NCBI RefSeq assembly: GCF_008033445.1
Contig: NZ_VNKO01000016.1
Span: forward strand, 1 to 64,000
Reading direction: 5' to 3'
Length of the DNA stretch: 64,000 nucleotides
DNA from: Vulcaniibacterium gelatinicum
Lineage (GTDB): Bacteria > Pseudomonadota > Gammaproteobacteria > Xanthomonadales > Xanthomonadaceae
Shown: positions 9,178-16,285 of the stretch, piece after piece
Position numbering within the stretch: the first letter of the stretch is position 1
Layout: every line of letters begins with the position of its first letter
The notes under the pieces: model-generated
Told to the model about the DNA's origin: nothing
Seen by the model: the letters and a program-made list of their open reading frames with translations, nothing else
Database searches by the model: none
Made by a program: the position numbers and the translations under genes

Positions 9178-9987
9178 ATGGAAACCGAACGCATGAAGCT
9201 GGTGTTCCCCGGCGGCGAACATCCACAGGTCCTGCTCGGCCCGGGCGTGAACCGGGTCGGCTCCGATCCGCACGCGAACATCGTGCTCGACCAGCCCGGG
9301 GTGCAGCCCGAGCACTGCCAGCTGCACGTCACGCCGCAGGGGGTGATGCTGGACGTGCCGGCAGGCACGGCGGTCAGCGTCAACGGCCGTCCGGTCAGCG
9401 GCCTGATCGCACTGCGTGCCGGCGACACCGTGGCCTTCGATCACGTGCAGGCGCGGCTGGTCACGGTCGAGGCCGCCGGCGGGGTACGTCATCACGCGGG
9501 CGGCCGTGCCATGGCGGTCCCGTCTCCGGCCAACGACGATCCGGGGGTCACGGCGGTGCGGCCCGCCCTGCCTCGTTTCGCTCTGCGCGGAGTGTCCGGC
9601 GAGGCCTTCGGGCGCCACTATCCCGTGGCGAGCACCACCACCGTGGGCCGCTCGCCCGAATGCACGCTGCGGCTCGACGAGCCTGGCATCTCGCGCATGC
9701 ACGCGCGGCTGGTGCCGACTGCGGAGGGGCTGCTGGTGGAGGATCTGGGCTCGACCAACGGCAGTTTCATCAACGGCAAGCGCGTGCTGCGCGGTGAGGC
9801 GCGGCCGGGGGACGAGATCGGGTTCGACACGCTCCGCTTCCGTCTGGTCGGCCCGAGCGGGCAGGGCGAGCCGGCGCCCACGCCGGCATCGGCGCGGATG
9901 CGGATCTCGGCGGCCTCGCCCTGGCTCTGGGTGGCGCTGGCCGCGGCGGGCCTGGCCGCGGTGTGGCTGGTCGCGCTGCTGCGCTGA
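9178..9987 (+). CDS. Tandem FHA-domain protein with C-terminal membrane anchor
   Basis: A 269-residue product with two forkhead-associated domains, which bind phosphothreonine peptides. The first (about residues 15-95) is degenerate (GVNRVGSDPHANIVLDQPGVQPEHCQL). The second (about 140-225) is canonical: TVGRSPECTLRLDEPGISRMHARL and DLGSTNGSFINGKRV. The protein ends in a hydrophobic helix (WLWVALAAAGLAAVWLVALL), so the FHA domains should face the cytoplasm as a tail-anchored protein. Start choice is uncertain: ATG 9178 has AAGGA only 2 bases upstream, while ATG 9193 is the alternative. No kinase gene is adjacent; the nearest in this window begins near 52.7 kb. Confidence 0.85.
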   Translation: METERMKLVFPGGEHPQVLLGPGVNRVGSDPHANIVLDQPGVQPEHCQLHVTPQGVMLDVPAGTAVSVNGRPVSGLIALRAGDTVAFDHVQARLVTVEAAGGVRHHAGGRAMAVPSPANDDPGVTAVRPALPRFALRGVSGEAFGRHYPVASTTTVGRSPECTLRLDEPGISRMHARLVPTAEGLLVEDLGSTNGSFINGKRVLRGEARPGDEIGFDTLRFRLVGPSGQGEPAPTPASARMRISAASPWLWVALAAAGLAAVWLVALLR

Positions 9988-9999
9988 GCGCGTGCCGGC

Positions 10000-10869
10000 T
10001 CAGCCCGGCGGCGGGCCGAGCTTGAGCGAGAGGTCGATCGCGCGCACGTGCTTGGTCAGCGCGCCGATCGAGATGCAGTCCACGCCGTCCTCGGCGATCG
10101 CGCGCACCCCGGCCAGGTCCACGCCACCGGAGACCTCGAGCGGGATGCGGCCGGCGAACGGCGGCGCGTGCGCGATCCGCACCGCCTCGCGGCGCGTGGG
10201 CGGGTCGAAGTCGTCCACCAGGATCCGGGTGCAGCCCTCGTGCAGCGCCTCGCGCAGCTCCTCGAGCGTCTCCACTTCCACGATCAGCGGCAGCGCCGGC
10301 CAGCGCGCCTTGGCCGCGCGCATCGCCGCGGTCAGCGAGCCGGCCGCGCGGACGTGGTTCTCCTTCAGCATCACCGCGTCGTACAGGCCGATGCGGTGGT
10401 TGACCCCGCCGCCGACCCGGACCGCGTACTTCTGCGCCTGGCGCAGGCCGGGCAGGGTCTTGCGGGTGTCGAGGATGCGCGCGCCGGTGCCGCGCACGGC
10501 CTCGACGTAGGCGGCGGTGACGGTGGCGGTGCCGCTCAGGGTCTGCAGGAAGTTGAGCGAGGCGCGCTCGGCGCTGACCAGGGCGCGGCTGCGGCCGGCG
10601 AGCACGGCCAGCACGGTGCCGGCGCGCACGCGCTCGCCCTCGCGCACGCGCCAGTCCAGGCGCACGTCCGGATCGAGCGCGCGGTGGCAGGCGTCGAACC
10701 AGGGGCGGCCGCAGACCACCGCGTCCTCCTTGCACAGCAGGGTGGCCACGGCCGGCACGTCGGGCAGCAGCGCGGCGGTGACGTCGCCCTCGCCCAGGTC
10801 CTCGGCCAGGGCGCGGGCCACGTCGGCCTCGACCACCTCCGCTGGCGGCGGTGCGATGTCCCCGTGCAT
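10000..10869 (-). CDS. nadC: Nicotinate-nucleotide pyrophosphorylase (carboxylating)
   Basis: Quinolinate phosphoribosyltransferase of de novo NAD synthesis. The 289-residue protein has the family elements EDLGEGDVT near the N-terminus, SAERASLNFLQTLSG, the substrate-binding RILDTRKTLPGLR, and VGGGVNHRIGLYDAVMLKENH. The C-terminal barrel contains IEVSGG-type residues (PLEVSGGVDLAGV). ATG 10869 lies 8 bases after the stop of the Trm112-like gene, so the two are co-transcribed. Confidence 0.96.
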   Translation of the reverse strand: MHGDIAPPPAEVVEADVARALAEDLGEGDVTAALLPDVPAVATLLCKEDAVVCGRPWFDACHRALDPDVRLDWRVREGERVRAGTVLAVLAGRSRALVSAERASLNFLQTLSGTATVTAAYVEAVRGTGARILDTRKTLPGLRQAQKYAVRVGGGVNHRIGLYDAVMLKENHVRAAGSLTAAMRAAKARWPALPLIVEVETLEELREALHEGCTRILVDDFDPPTRREAVRIAHAPPFAGRIPLEVSGGVDLAGVRAIAEDGVDCISIGALTKHVRAIDLSLKLGPPPG

Positions 10870-10877
10870 GCCGGCCT

Positions 10878-11147
10878 TCACTCCCGCGGGAAGTCCGCCA
10901 CCTGGGCGGTGGCGATCGCCTCCTCGGCCAGCAGCACCGGGATGCCGTCGTCCACCCGGTACACGCGGCGGCGGTCGCGGGTCACCAGCGCCTCGCGCAG
11001 CGGTTCGGCCTGCGGGCTGCCGTCCTCGCGGACGACCCCGCCGGCGGCGATGGCGGCGTTGAGCGCCTCCAGCCCGCGCGCCTCCAGCAGCGCCAGCGGC
11101 TGGCGCGTGGCGGGGCAGGCCAGGATGTCGAGCAGCTTGCGGTCCAT
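10878..11147 (-). CDS. Trm112-like small protein (UPF0434 type)
   Basis: An 89-residue protein opening with MDRKLLDILACPATRQPL and ending with the paired element RVYRVDDGIPVLLAEEA. This is the Trm112/YcaR signature. Only one Cys of the usual zinc pair is visible (ACPATR), so the zinc site is degenerate. It is about 25 residues longer than the shortest members because of an insert in the middle. Its role in bacteria is not settled. It is upstream of nadC in the same direction and divergent from purE. Confidence 0.85.
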   Translation of the reverse strand: MDRKLLDILACPATRQPLALLEARGLEALNAAIAAGGVVREDGSPQAEPLREALVTRDRRRVYRVDDGIPVLLAEEAIATAQVADFPRE

Positions 11148-11175
11148 GACGGTGCCGGATCCGGCGAGGGGCCGG

Positions 11176-11181
11176 TAGAAT
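11176..11181 (+). promoter_or_regulatory. -10-like box of purEK
   Basis: TAGAAT matches TATAAT at five of six positions and lies 24 bases before the purE ATG. No good -35 box was seen. An in-frame TTG sits 6 bases after the box, the spacing seen at the apparently leaderless genes in this window. Confidence 0.35.
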
Positions 11182-11205
11182 ACCGTTTTGACGCGGAAAA
11201 CCGTC

Positions 11206-11763
11206 ATGGCGGCCACAGATTCGGCAACGGCAGGCGCGACAACGGCAGGCGATCGTCCGCTCGTCGGCATCGTGATGGGCTCGCGCTCCGACTGGGAGAC
11301 CATGCAGCACGCCGCGGCGCGGCTGGACGCGCTGGGCGTGCCCTACGAGGTGCGCGTGGTCTCGGCGCACCGCACGCCCGACGTCCTGTTCGAATACGCC
11401 GCTTCCGCGCAGGCGCGCGGCCTGCGCGCGATCATCGCCGGCGCCGGCGGCGCCGCGCACCTGCCCGGCATGCTCGCGGCCAAGACGCCGCTGCCGGTGC
11501 TCGGGGTGCCGGTGCAGAGCAAGACTCTCAACGGCCTGGATTCGCTGCTGTCCATCGTGCAGATGCCGGCCGGCGTGCCGGTGGCCACCTTCGCCATCGG
11601 CACCGCGGGCGCGGCCAACGCCGCACTGTTCGCCGCGGCCATGCTCGCTGCCGAGCACCCGGCGGTCGGCGCGGCGCTGGAGGCGTTCCGCGAGCGCCAG
11701 ACGCGCGAGGTGATGGCGCACGACGACCCGCGTCAGCCGGCTTCGGCAGAGGCGCGGGCGTGA
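11206..11763 (+). CDS. purE: 5-(carboxyamino)imidazole ribonucleotide mutase
   Basis: Moves the carboxyl group of N5-CAIR to give CAIR in purine synthesis. The 185-residue protein carries the class I PurE signature: [36 protein letters not shown] and [19 protein letters not shown]. About 16 Ala/Thr-rich residues precede the conserved core, and the ATG 11206 start is assumed; an in-frame TTG at 11188 is an alternative. The stop overlaps the GTG start of purK (GTGA), so the two are translationally coupled. Confidence 0.96.
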   Translation: MAATDSATAGATTAGDRPLVGIVMGSRSDWETMQHAAARLDALGVPYEVRVVSAHRTPDVLFEYAASAQARGLRAIIAGAGGAAHLPGMLAAKTPLPVLGVPVQSKTLNGLDSLLSIVQMPAGVPVATFAIGTAGAANAALFAAAMLAAEHPAVGAALEAFRERQTREVMAHDDPRQPASAEARA

Positions 11764-12899
11764 CCACGGTCGGCATCCTCGGCGGCGGGCAGCTGGCCCG
11801 CATGCTGGCGCTGTCCGGCGCGCCGCTGGGCCTGCGCTTCCTGGTGCTCGACACCGTGGGCGATGCCTGCGCCGGCCAGTTCGCACCGCTGATCGTGGGC
11901 GACTGGCGCGACGAGCGCGCCCTGGCCGAGTTCGCGGCGAAGGTGGACGTGGCCACGTTCGACTTCGAGAACGTCCCGGCCGAATCGGCCCAGTGGCTGG
12001 CCGAGCGCATCCCGGTGTTCCCCAACCCGCGCGCGCTGGCCGTGGCCCAGGATCGGCTGGCGGAGAAGACCCTGTTCCGCGAGCTCGGCATCCCGGTGCC
12101 GGAGTTCGCGGCGGTGGATAGCCGCGCCGGCCTGGACGCGGCGCTGGCCCGGATCGGCACGCCGTGCATCCTCAAGACCCGGCGTCTGGGCTACGACGGC
12201 AAGGGCCAGTTCCGGTTGCGGACCCTGGCCGACGCCGACGCCGCCTGGGCCGCGCTCGGCGCGCAGGCGGACACGGTCGGGCTGATCCTGGAAGGCTTCG
12301 TGCCGTTCGAGCGTGAGCTGAGCGTGGTTGCCGTGCGCGGCCGCGACGGCGAGTTCCGCACCTGGCCGCTGACCGAGAACTGGCACGTGGACGGCGTGCT
12401 CTCGGCCAGCCTGGCCCCGGCGCGGGTGGACGCGGCGCTGGCGCAGCGCGCGTACGCGCATGCGCGGCGCCTGGCCGAGGCGCTGGACTACGTCGGCGTG
12501 TTCGCGCTGGAGCTGTTCTGCAAGGACGGCGAGCTGCTCGCCAACGAGCTCGCCCCGCGCGTGCACAACTCCGGCCACTGGACCATCGAGGGCAGCGAGA
12601 CCAGCCAGTTCCAGAACCACCTGCGCGCCGTGCTCGGCCTGCCGCTGGGCGACACGCGCATGGTCGGGCTGGCCTGCATGCTCAACTGGATCGGCGCGCT
12701 GCCCGAGGCCGCGCCGGTGCTGCGCGAGCCGGGCGGCCACTGGCACGACTACGGCAAGTCCCCGCGCGCCGGGCGCAAGGTCGGGCACGCCACCCTGCGC
12801 GCGGACTCGGCGCAGGAGCTCGCGGCCGTGCTGCAGCGGGTGGGCGCGGCGCTCGGACGCGAGGCGCAGGTGGCGCCGGTGGTCGCGGCCCTGCGCTGA
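11760..12899 (+). CDS. purK: 5-(carboxyamino)imidazole ribonucleotide synthase
   Basis: ATP-grasp enzyme making N5-CAIR from AIR and bicarbonate, the substrate for PurE. It starts at GTG 11760 inside the purE stop and encodes 379 residues. The N-terminal nucleotide-binding signature is [17 protein letters not shown]-grasp elements include [32 protein letters not shown] and [25 protein letters not shown]. The length is typical. The operon ends with it; a likely promoter for the next gene lies in the gap. Confidence 0.96.
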   Translation: MTTVGILGGGQLARMLALSGAPLGLRFLVLDTVGDACAGQFAPLIVGDWRDERALAEFAAKVDVATFDFENVPAESAQWLAERIPVFPNPRALAVAQDRLAEKTLFRELGIPVPEFAAVDSRAGLDAALARIGTPCILKTRRLGYDGKGQFRLRTLADADAAWAALGAQADTVGLILEGFVPFERELSVVAVRGRDGEFRTWPLTENWHVDGVLSASLAPARVDAALAQRAYAHARRLAEALDYVGVFALELFCKDGELLANELAPRVHNSGHWTIEGSETSQFQNHLRAVLGLPLGDTRMVGLACMLNWIGALPEAAPVLREPGGHWHDYGKSPRAGRKVGHATLRADSAQELAAVLQRVGAALGREAQVAPVVAALR

Positions 12900-12925
12900 A
12901 TCTCCCCCGCACCCGGCCGGCGCTA

Positions 12926-12967
12926 TTGCACCGCGCATTGACAGCGTGCGGCGCAAGGTGTCCTCAT
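12926..12967 (+). promoter_or_regulatory. Promoter with a possible operator upstream of the PuuD-like gene
   Basis: A perfect -35 box TTGACA (12938-12943) lies between the arms of an imperfect inverted repeat, TTGCACCGCGC (12926-12936) and GTGCGGCGCAA (12946-12956), which match at 9 of 11 positions. A weak -10 (CCTCAT, 12962-12967) is 18 bases from the -35. A repressor bound to the repeat would block RNA polymerase. Confidence 0.4.
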
Positions 12968-13008
12968 TCCGCCGGGCCCGGCCGGGCCGTCCATGGGGAG
13001 AACAGGCA

Positions 13009-13593
13009 ATGGGTGTGATTTTCCAGTCGCTGGGCCGCACGATCCTCGCGGGGGTGGTGATCCTCGCGGTCATCCTCGGGATCGGCGGCACCTACGGCAA
13101 GATCGGCGAGCCGTTCTACTGGCAGTTCTTCATGCGCTGGCTGCACGTGCTGTCGGGCGTGCTCTGGATCGGCCTGCTGTGGTACTTCAACTTCGTGCAG
13201 ATCCCGTCCATGCCGAAGATCCCGGACGAGCAGAAGCCGGCGATCGGCAAGGTGATCGCGCCGACCGCGCTGTTCTGGTTCCGCTGGGCGGCGCTGGCCA
13301 CGGTGGTGACGGGCCTGCTGCTGGCCTGGCTCAACGGCTACCTGGTGCAGGCGCTGAGCCTGCAATCGCCCGCCACCGCGATCGGGATCGGCATGTGGCT
13401 GGCGCTGGTGATGGCCTTCAACGTCTGGTTCATCATCTGGCCGAACCAGAAGAAGGCGCTGGGCATCGTCCAGGCCGAGCCCGAGGCCAAGACCCGGGCG
13501 GCGCGGGTGGCGATGCTGACCTCGCGCTTCAACACCATGTTCTCGATCCCGATGCTGTATTTCATGGTGGCGCAGCAGAACGGCGGGTTCTGA
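13009..13593 (+). CDS. Urate hydroxylase PuuD-like integral membrane protein
   Basis: A 194-residue protein with about four membrane helices. The pattern WQFFMRWLHVLSGVLWIGLLWYFNFVQIPSMP, followed by FWFRWAALATVVTGLLL, matches the membrane domain (Urate_ox_N) of PuuD-type urate hydroxylases. The C-terminal cytochrome c domain of full-length PuuD is missing, and no purine-catabolism genes are nearby, so urate as substrate is uncertain. A GGGGAG ribosome binding site precedes ATG 13009. A strong two-way terminator separates it from convergent sodB. Confidence 0.8.
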   Translation: MGVIFQSLGRTILAGVVILAVILGIGGTYGKIGEPFYWQFFMRWLHVLSGVLWIGLLWYFNFVQIPSMPKIPDEQKPAIGKVIAPTALFWFRWAALATVVTGLLLAWLNGYLVQALSLQSPATAIGIGMWLALVMAFNVWFIIWPNQKKALGIVQAEPEAKTRAARVAMLTSRFNTMFSIPMLYFMVAQQNGGF

Positions 13594-13630
13594 AACAACC
13601 TGCCCTGACCCGCGCCCGCCGCGGGCGGCA

Positions 13631-13664
13631 ACGGAAACGGCCGGGGAACCCCGGCCGTTTCCGT
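13631..13664. terminator. Bidirectional terminator between the PuuD-like gene and sodB
   Basis: A perfect 16-bp inverted repeat, ACGGAAACGGCCGGGG (13631-13646) and its complement (13649-13664), has only AA between the arms. It is centred between two convergent genes, so it can serve both, although the T-runs are short. Confidence 0.75.
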
Positions 13665-13684
13665 TCGCAGGCGCGGCGCCGCGC

Positions 13685-14263
13685 TCAGCGCATGTTCGAG
13701 GCGACGAAATCCCAGTTCACCAGGTTCCAGAACGCCTCGACGTACTTCGGCCGCGCGTTGCGGTAGTCGATGTAGTAGGCGTGCTCCCACACGTCGCAGG
13801 TCAGCAGCGGGGTGTCCTCGCCGGTGAGCGGGGTGGCGGCGTTCGGCGTGCTGGCCAGCGCCAGCGAACCGTCCGGGCGCTGCACCAGCCAGGCCCAGCC
13901 GGAGCCGAAGGTCTTGATCGCGGTCTCGGTGAACTGCGCCTTGAACGCGGCGAAGTCGCCGAAGGCCCTGGCGATCGCGTCGGCCAGCTTGCCGCCGGGC
14001 TCGCCGCCGCCGTTGGGCTTCAGGCAGTGCCAGTAGAAGGTGTGGTTCCAGACCTGGGCGGCGTTGTTGAACATCGCGCCCTGCGACTTGCGCACGATCT
14101 CCACCAGGTCCATGTCCGCGAACGCGGTGCCCGCGATCATCGCGTTGAGGTTGTCCACGTAGGCGCGGTGGTGCTTGCCGTAGTGGAAGTCGATGGTCTC
14201 GGCCGAGATGTGCGGCTCGAGCGCGGTGCGGTCCCAGGGCAGGGGCGGCAGTTCGATCGCCAT
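13685..14263 (-). CDS. sodB: Superoxide dismutase [Fe] (Fe/Mn family)
   Basis: Converts superoxide to hydrogen peroxide and oxygen in the cytoplasm. The 192-residue protein has the metal ligands in [15 protein letters not shown] (His), [11 protein letters not shown] (His) and [13 protein letters not shown] (Asp and His). The variant FGSGWAWLV and [10 protein letters not shown] segments favour the iron type. ATG 14263 has AGAGGAG 10 bases upstream. It is transcribed away from grxD; the shared gap carries a symmetric palindrome that could give -10 boxes in both directions. Confidence 0.95.
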   Translation of the reverse strand: MAIELPPLPWDRTALEPHISAETIDFHYGKHHRAYVDNLNAMIAGTAFADMDLVEIVRKSQGAMFNNAAQVWNHTFYWHCLKPNGGGEPGGKLADAIARAFGDFAAFKAQFTETAIKTFGSGWAWLVQRPDGSLALASTPNAATPLTGEDTPLLTCDVWEHAYYIDYRNARPKYVEAFWNLVNWDFVASNMR

Positions 14264-14338
14264 GGCAAAGGCTCCTCTGGCTAGGCGGGGGGAGGGAGGG
14301 AAGGGGGAGTGCCGCGGCCTGGCGGCCGGGCGAGGCGT

Positions 14339-14354
14339 TACAATGCGCATTGTA
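14339..14354. promoter_or_regulatory. Palindromic divergent -10 element between sodB and grxD
   Basis: TACAATGCGCATTGTA is a perfect 16-bp palindrome. Read either way it begins with TACAAT, a five-of-six match to the -10 consensus. It could fire both sodB (start 14263) and grxD (start 14416) or bind a dimeric regulator that shuts both. Confidence 0.5.
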
Positions 14355-14415
14355 TCCCCCGCCTTCCGCAACGTGGCCGCGCAGGCCGCGCAACGGTGCA
14401 TTCCAGGAGTCGCCC

Positions 14416-14739
14416 ATGTCGTCCGTGCTCGAGCGCATCGACGCCGAAGTCAAGAGCCATCCGATCGTGTTGTTCATGAAGGGCACGCCGCAGTTCCCGA
14501 TGTGCGGCTTCTCCAGCCGCGCGGTGCAGGCGCTGAAGGCGGCCGGCGCCACCCAGCTGCACACGATCAACGTGCTCGAGGAGCCGGAGATCCGCGCCAA
14601 CCTGCCGCGCTACTCCGACTGGCCGACGTTCCCGCAGCTCTTCATCAAGGGCGAGCTGATCGGCGGCTGCGACATCACCTGCGAGCTGGCCGAGTCGGGC
14701 GAGCTCGCGCGCATGATCGCCGAAGCACAGAAGGCGTGA
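14416..14739 (+). CDS. grxD: Monothiol glutaredoxin, Grx4 family
   Basis: A CGFS-type glutaredoxin of 107 residues that carries and delivers [2Fe-2S] clusters. The active site is Cys30-G-F-S in [13 protein letters not shown]. The glutathione-binding elements [19 protein letters not shown] are present. ATG 14416 is preceded by CAGGAG. Its stop overlaps the GTG start of the SDR gene (GTGA). Divergence from sodB fits a shared oxidative or iron response. Confidence 0.96.
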   Translation: MSSVLERIDAEVKSHPIVLFMKGTPQFPMCGFSSRAVQALKAAGATQLHTINVLEEPEIRANLPRYSDWPTFPQLFIKGELIGGCDITCELAESGELARMIAEAQKA

Positions 14740-15476
14740 GCGCGGCCCCGGCAGCGCAGGACGCGGCGCTCGCGGGCCGCGTCGTCCTGGTGACCGGCGC
14801 CAGCGGCGGTCTGGGCAGCGCCGCGGCGATGGCCTGCGCGCGCGCCGGCGCCACCGTGGTCCTGCTCGGGCGCAAGGTGCCGCGGCTCAACCGGGTCTAT
14901 GACGCGATCGCGCAGGCCGGCGGGCAGCCGCTGCTGTACCCGCTCGACCTCGAGGGAGCGAGCCCGGACGACCACGCCGAGCTGGCCAACCGGCTCGACG
15001 CCGAATTCGGCCGCCTCGACGGCCTGCTCCACTGCGCGGCCGAATTCCGCGGCCTGACCCCCTTCGAACACACCGACCCGGCCGCGCTCGCCCGCGCCGT
15101 GCACGTCAACCTGACCGCGCCGTGCTGGCTCACCCAGGCCTGCCTGCCGCTGCTGCGGCGCGCGCCCGACGGCGCGGTGGTGTTCGTGCTCGACGACCCG
15201 GCGCGCGTGGGCAAGGCGTACTGGGGCGGCTACGGCCTGGCCCACCACGCCCTGGCCGCGCTGGTGCCGATGCTGCATGCCGAGCTGGCCAACACCAGCG
15301 TGCGGGTGGCCGGCCTGCGGCCGGGGCCGATGCGCACGCCGCTGCGCGCCCGCGCCTGGGCCGAGGACACCGACCGCGACGCGCGCGACCCCGCGCCCAC
15401 TGCCGCGGCCTGCGTCGAGCTGCTGTCGGCCGCCGGCGCGGCCGATCGCGGCCGGATCCGGGAGCTGGCGCCGTGA
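14736..15476 (+). CDS. SDR-family oxidoreductase (YciK-like), catalytic Lys replaced by His
   Basis: A short-chain dehydrogenase/reductase of 246 residues, starting at GTG 14736 inside the grxD stop. The Rossmann motif VTGASGGLGSAAA and the ALHCAAEF segment (in place of NNAG) place it near YciK. The active-site stretch is GGYGLAHHALAAL: the Tyr is kept, but the Lys of YxxxK is His (codon CAC). The helix-4 Asn lies in VNLTAPCWLTQACLPLL. The missing Lys suggests changed or lost catalysis. The stop overlaps the GTG of marC. Confidence 0.85.
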   Translation: MSAAPAAQDAALAGRVVLVTGASGGLGSAAAMACARAGATVVLLGRKVPRLNRVYDAIAQAGGQPLLYPLDLEGASPDDHAELANRLDAEFGRLDGLLHCAAEFRGLTPFEHTDPAALARAVHVNLTAPCWLTQACLPLLRRAPDGAVVFVLDDPARVGKAYWGGYGLAHHALAALVPMLHAELANTSVRVAGLRPGPMRTPLRARAWAEDTDRDARDPAPTAAACVELLSAAGAADRGRIRELAP

Positions 15477-16066
15477 CCGTCGCCTCCGCCGCGCTGCTGC
15501 TGTTCCTGATCCTGGATCCGCTCGGCAACATCCCGGTGTTCCTGAGCATCCTCAAGCCGCTGCCGCTGCGGCGCCAGCGCATCGTCGTGGCCCGCGAGCT
15601 GCTGATCGCGCTGGTCGTGCTGATGCTGTTCCTGTGGGCCGGCAAGTACGTGCTGGAGCTGATGCACCTGCGCCAGGAGTCGGTGGCGATCGCCGGCGGC
15701 ATCGTCCTGTTCCTGATCGGGCTGCGGATGATCTTCCCGCCGCCGGAAGGGCTGCTGGGCGAGCTGCCGGGCGGCGAGCCCTTCATCGTCCCGCTCGCGA
15801 TCCCGATGGTCGCCGGCCCCTCCGGCATGGCCGCGGTGATGCTGATGGGCAGCAGCGAGCCCGACCGCCTGGGCGAGTGGAGCCTGGCCCTGCTGATCGC
15901 CTGGGCCGCCACCGCCGCGATCCTGTTCTCGGCCACCTACCTGTACAGGTGGCTCGGCACCCGGGTCCTGACCGCGGTCGAGCGGCTGATGGGCATGCTC
16001 CTGGTCGCGATCTCGGTGCAGATGCTGCTGGACGGGATCGGGGCCTACCTGAAGGCAGTGGGCTGA
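15473..16066 (+). CDS. MarC-family integral membrane protein
   Basis: A 197-residue membrane protein with about six helices. Signature elements of the MarC/UPF0056 family are LFLILDPLGNIPVFLSIL at the start and IPMVAGPSGMAAVMLM in the middle. Transport of small molecules is usually proposed; the substrate is unknown, and the link to multiple antibiotic resistance in the family name is not supported. It starts at GTG 15473 within the SDR stop and is the last gene of the grxD operon. Confidence 0.9.
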   Translation: MTVASAALLLFLILDPLGNIPVFLSILKPLPLRRQRIVVARELLIALVVLMLFLWAGKYVLELMHLRQESVAIAGGIVLFLIGLRMIFPPPEGLLGELPGGEPFIVPLAIPMVAGPSGMAAVMLMGSSEPDRLGEWSLALLIAWAATAAILFSATYLYRWLGTRVLTAVERLMGMLLVAISVQMLLDGIGAYLKAVG

Positions 16067-16285
16067 GCGGGCGGGCCATGGGGCCCGGAATCAGCGGCCC
16101 TGCCCGGGGCTCCCGGCTGTCATCCTGCGGTCATCTGCTGAATCTACCGTGTTAAACTGCAGTTAACCCGTGCGCCGCCGTACGGGTGGGGGTTCCCAGA
16201 CTCGCCGTTTGCCGACGACCGTAGGGATGCGGCCTGGCGGCCTTGCGCCGTCGTCGCGCTGCCAACTTCCGCAACGAGGTTTCCA

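Noticed and set aside
16151-16170. Palindromic AACTGCAGTT upstream of the TonB-dependent receptor gene
   Set aside because: Only a 10-bp palindrome with no clear promoter boxes around it; too short to call as an operator.
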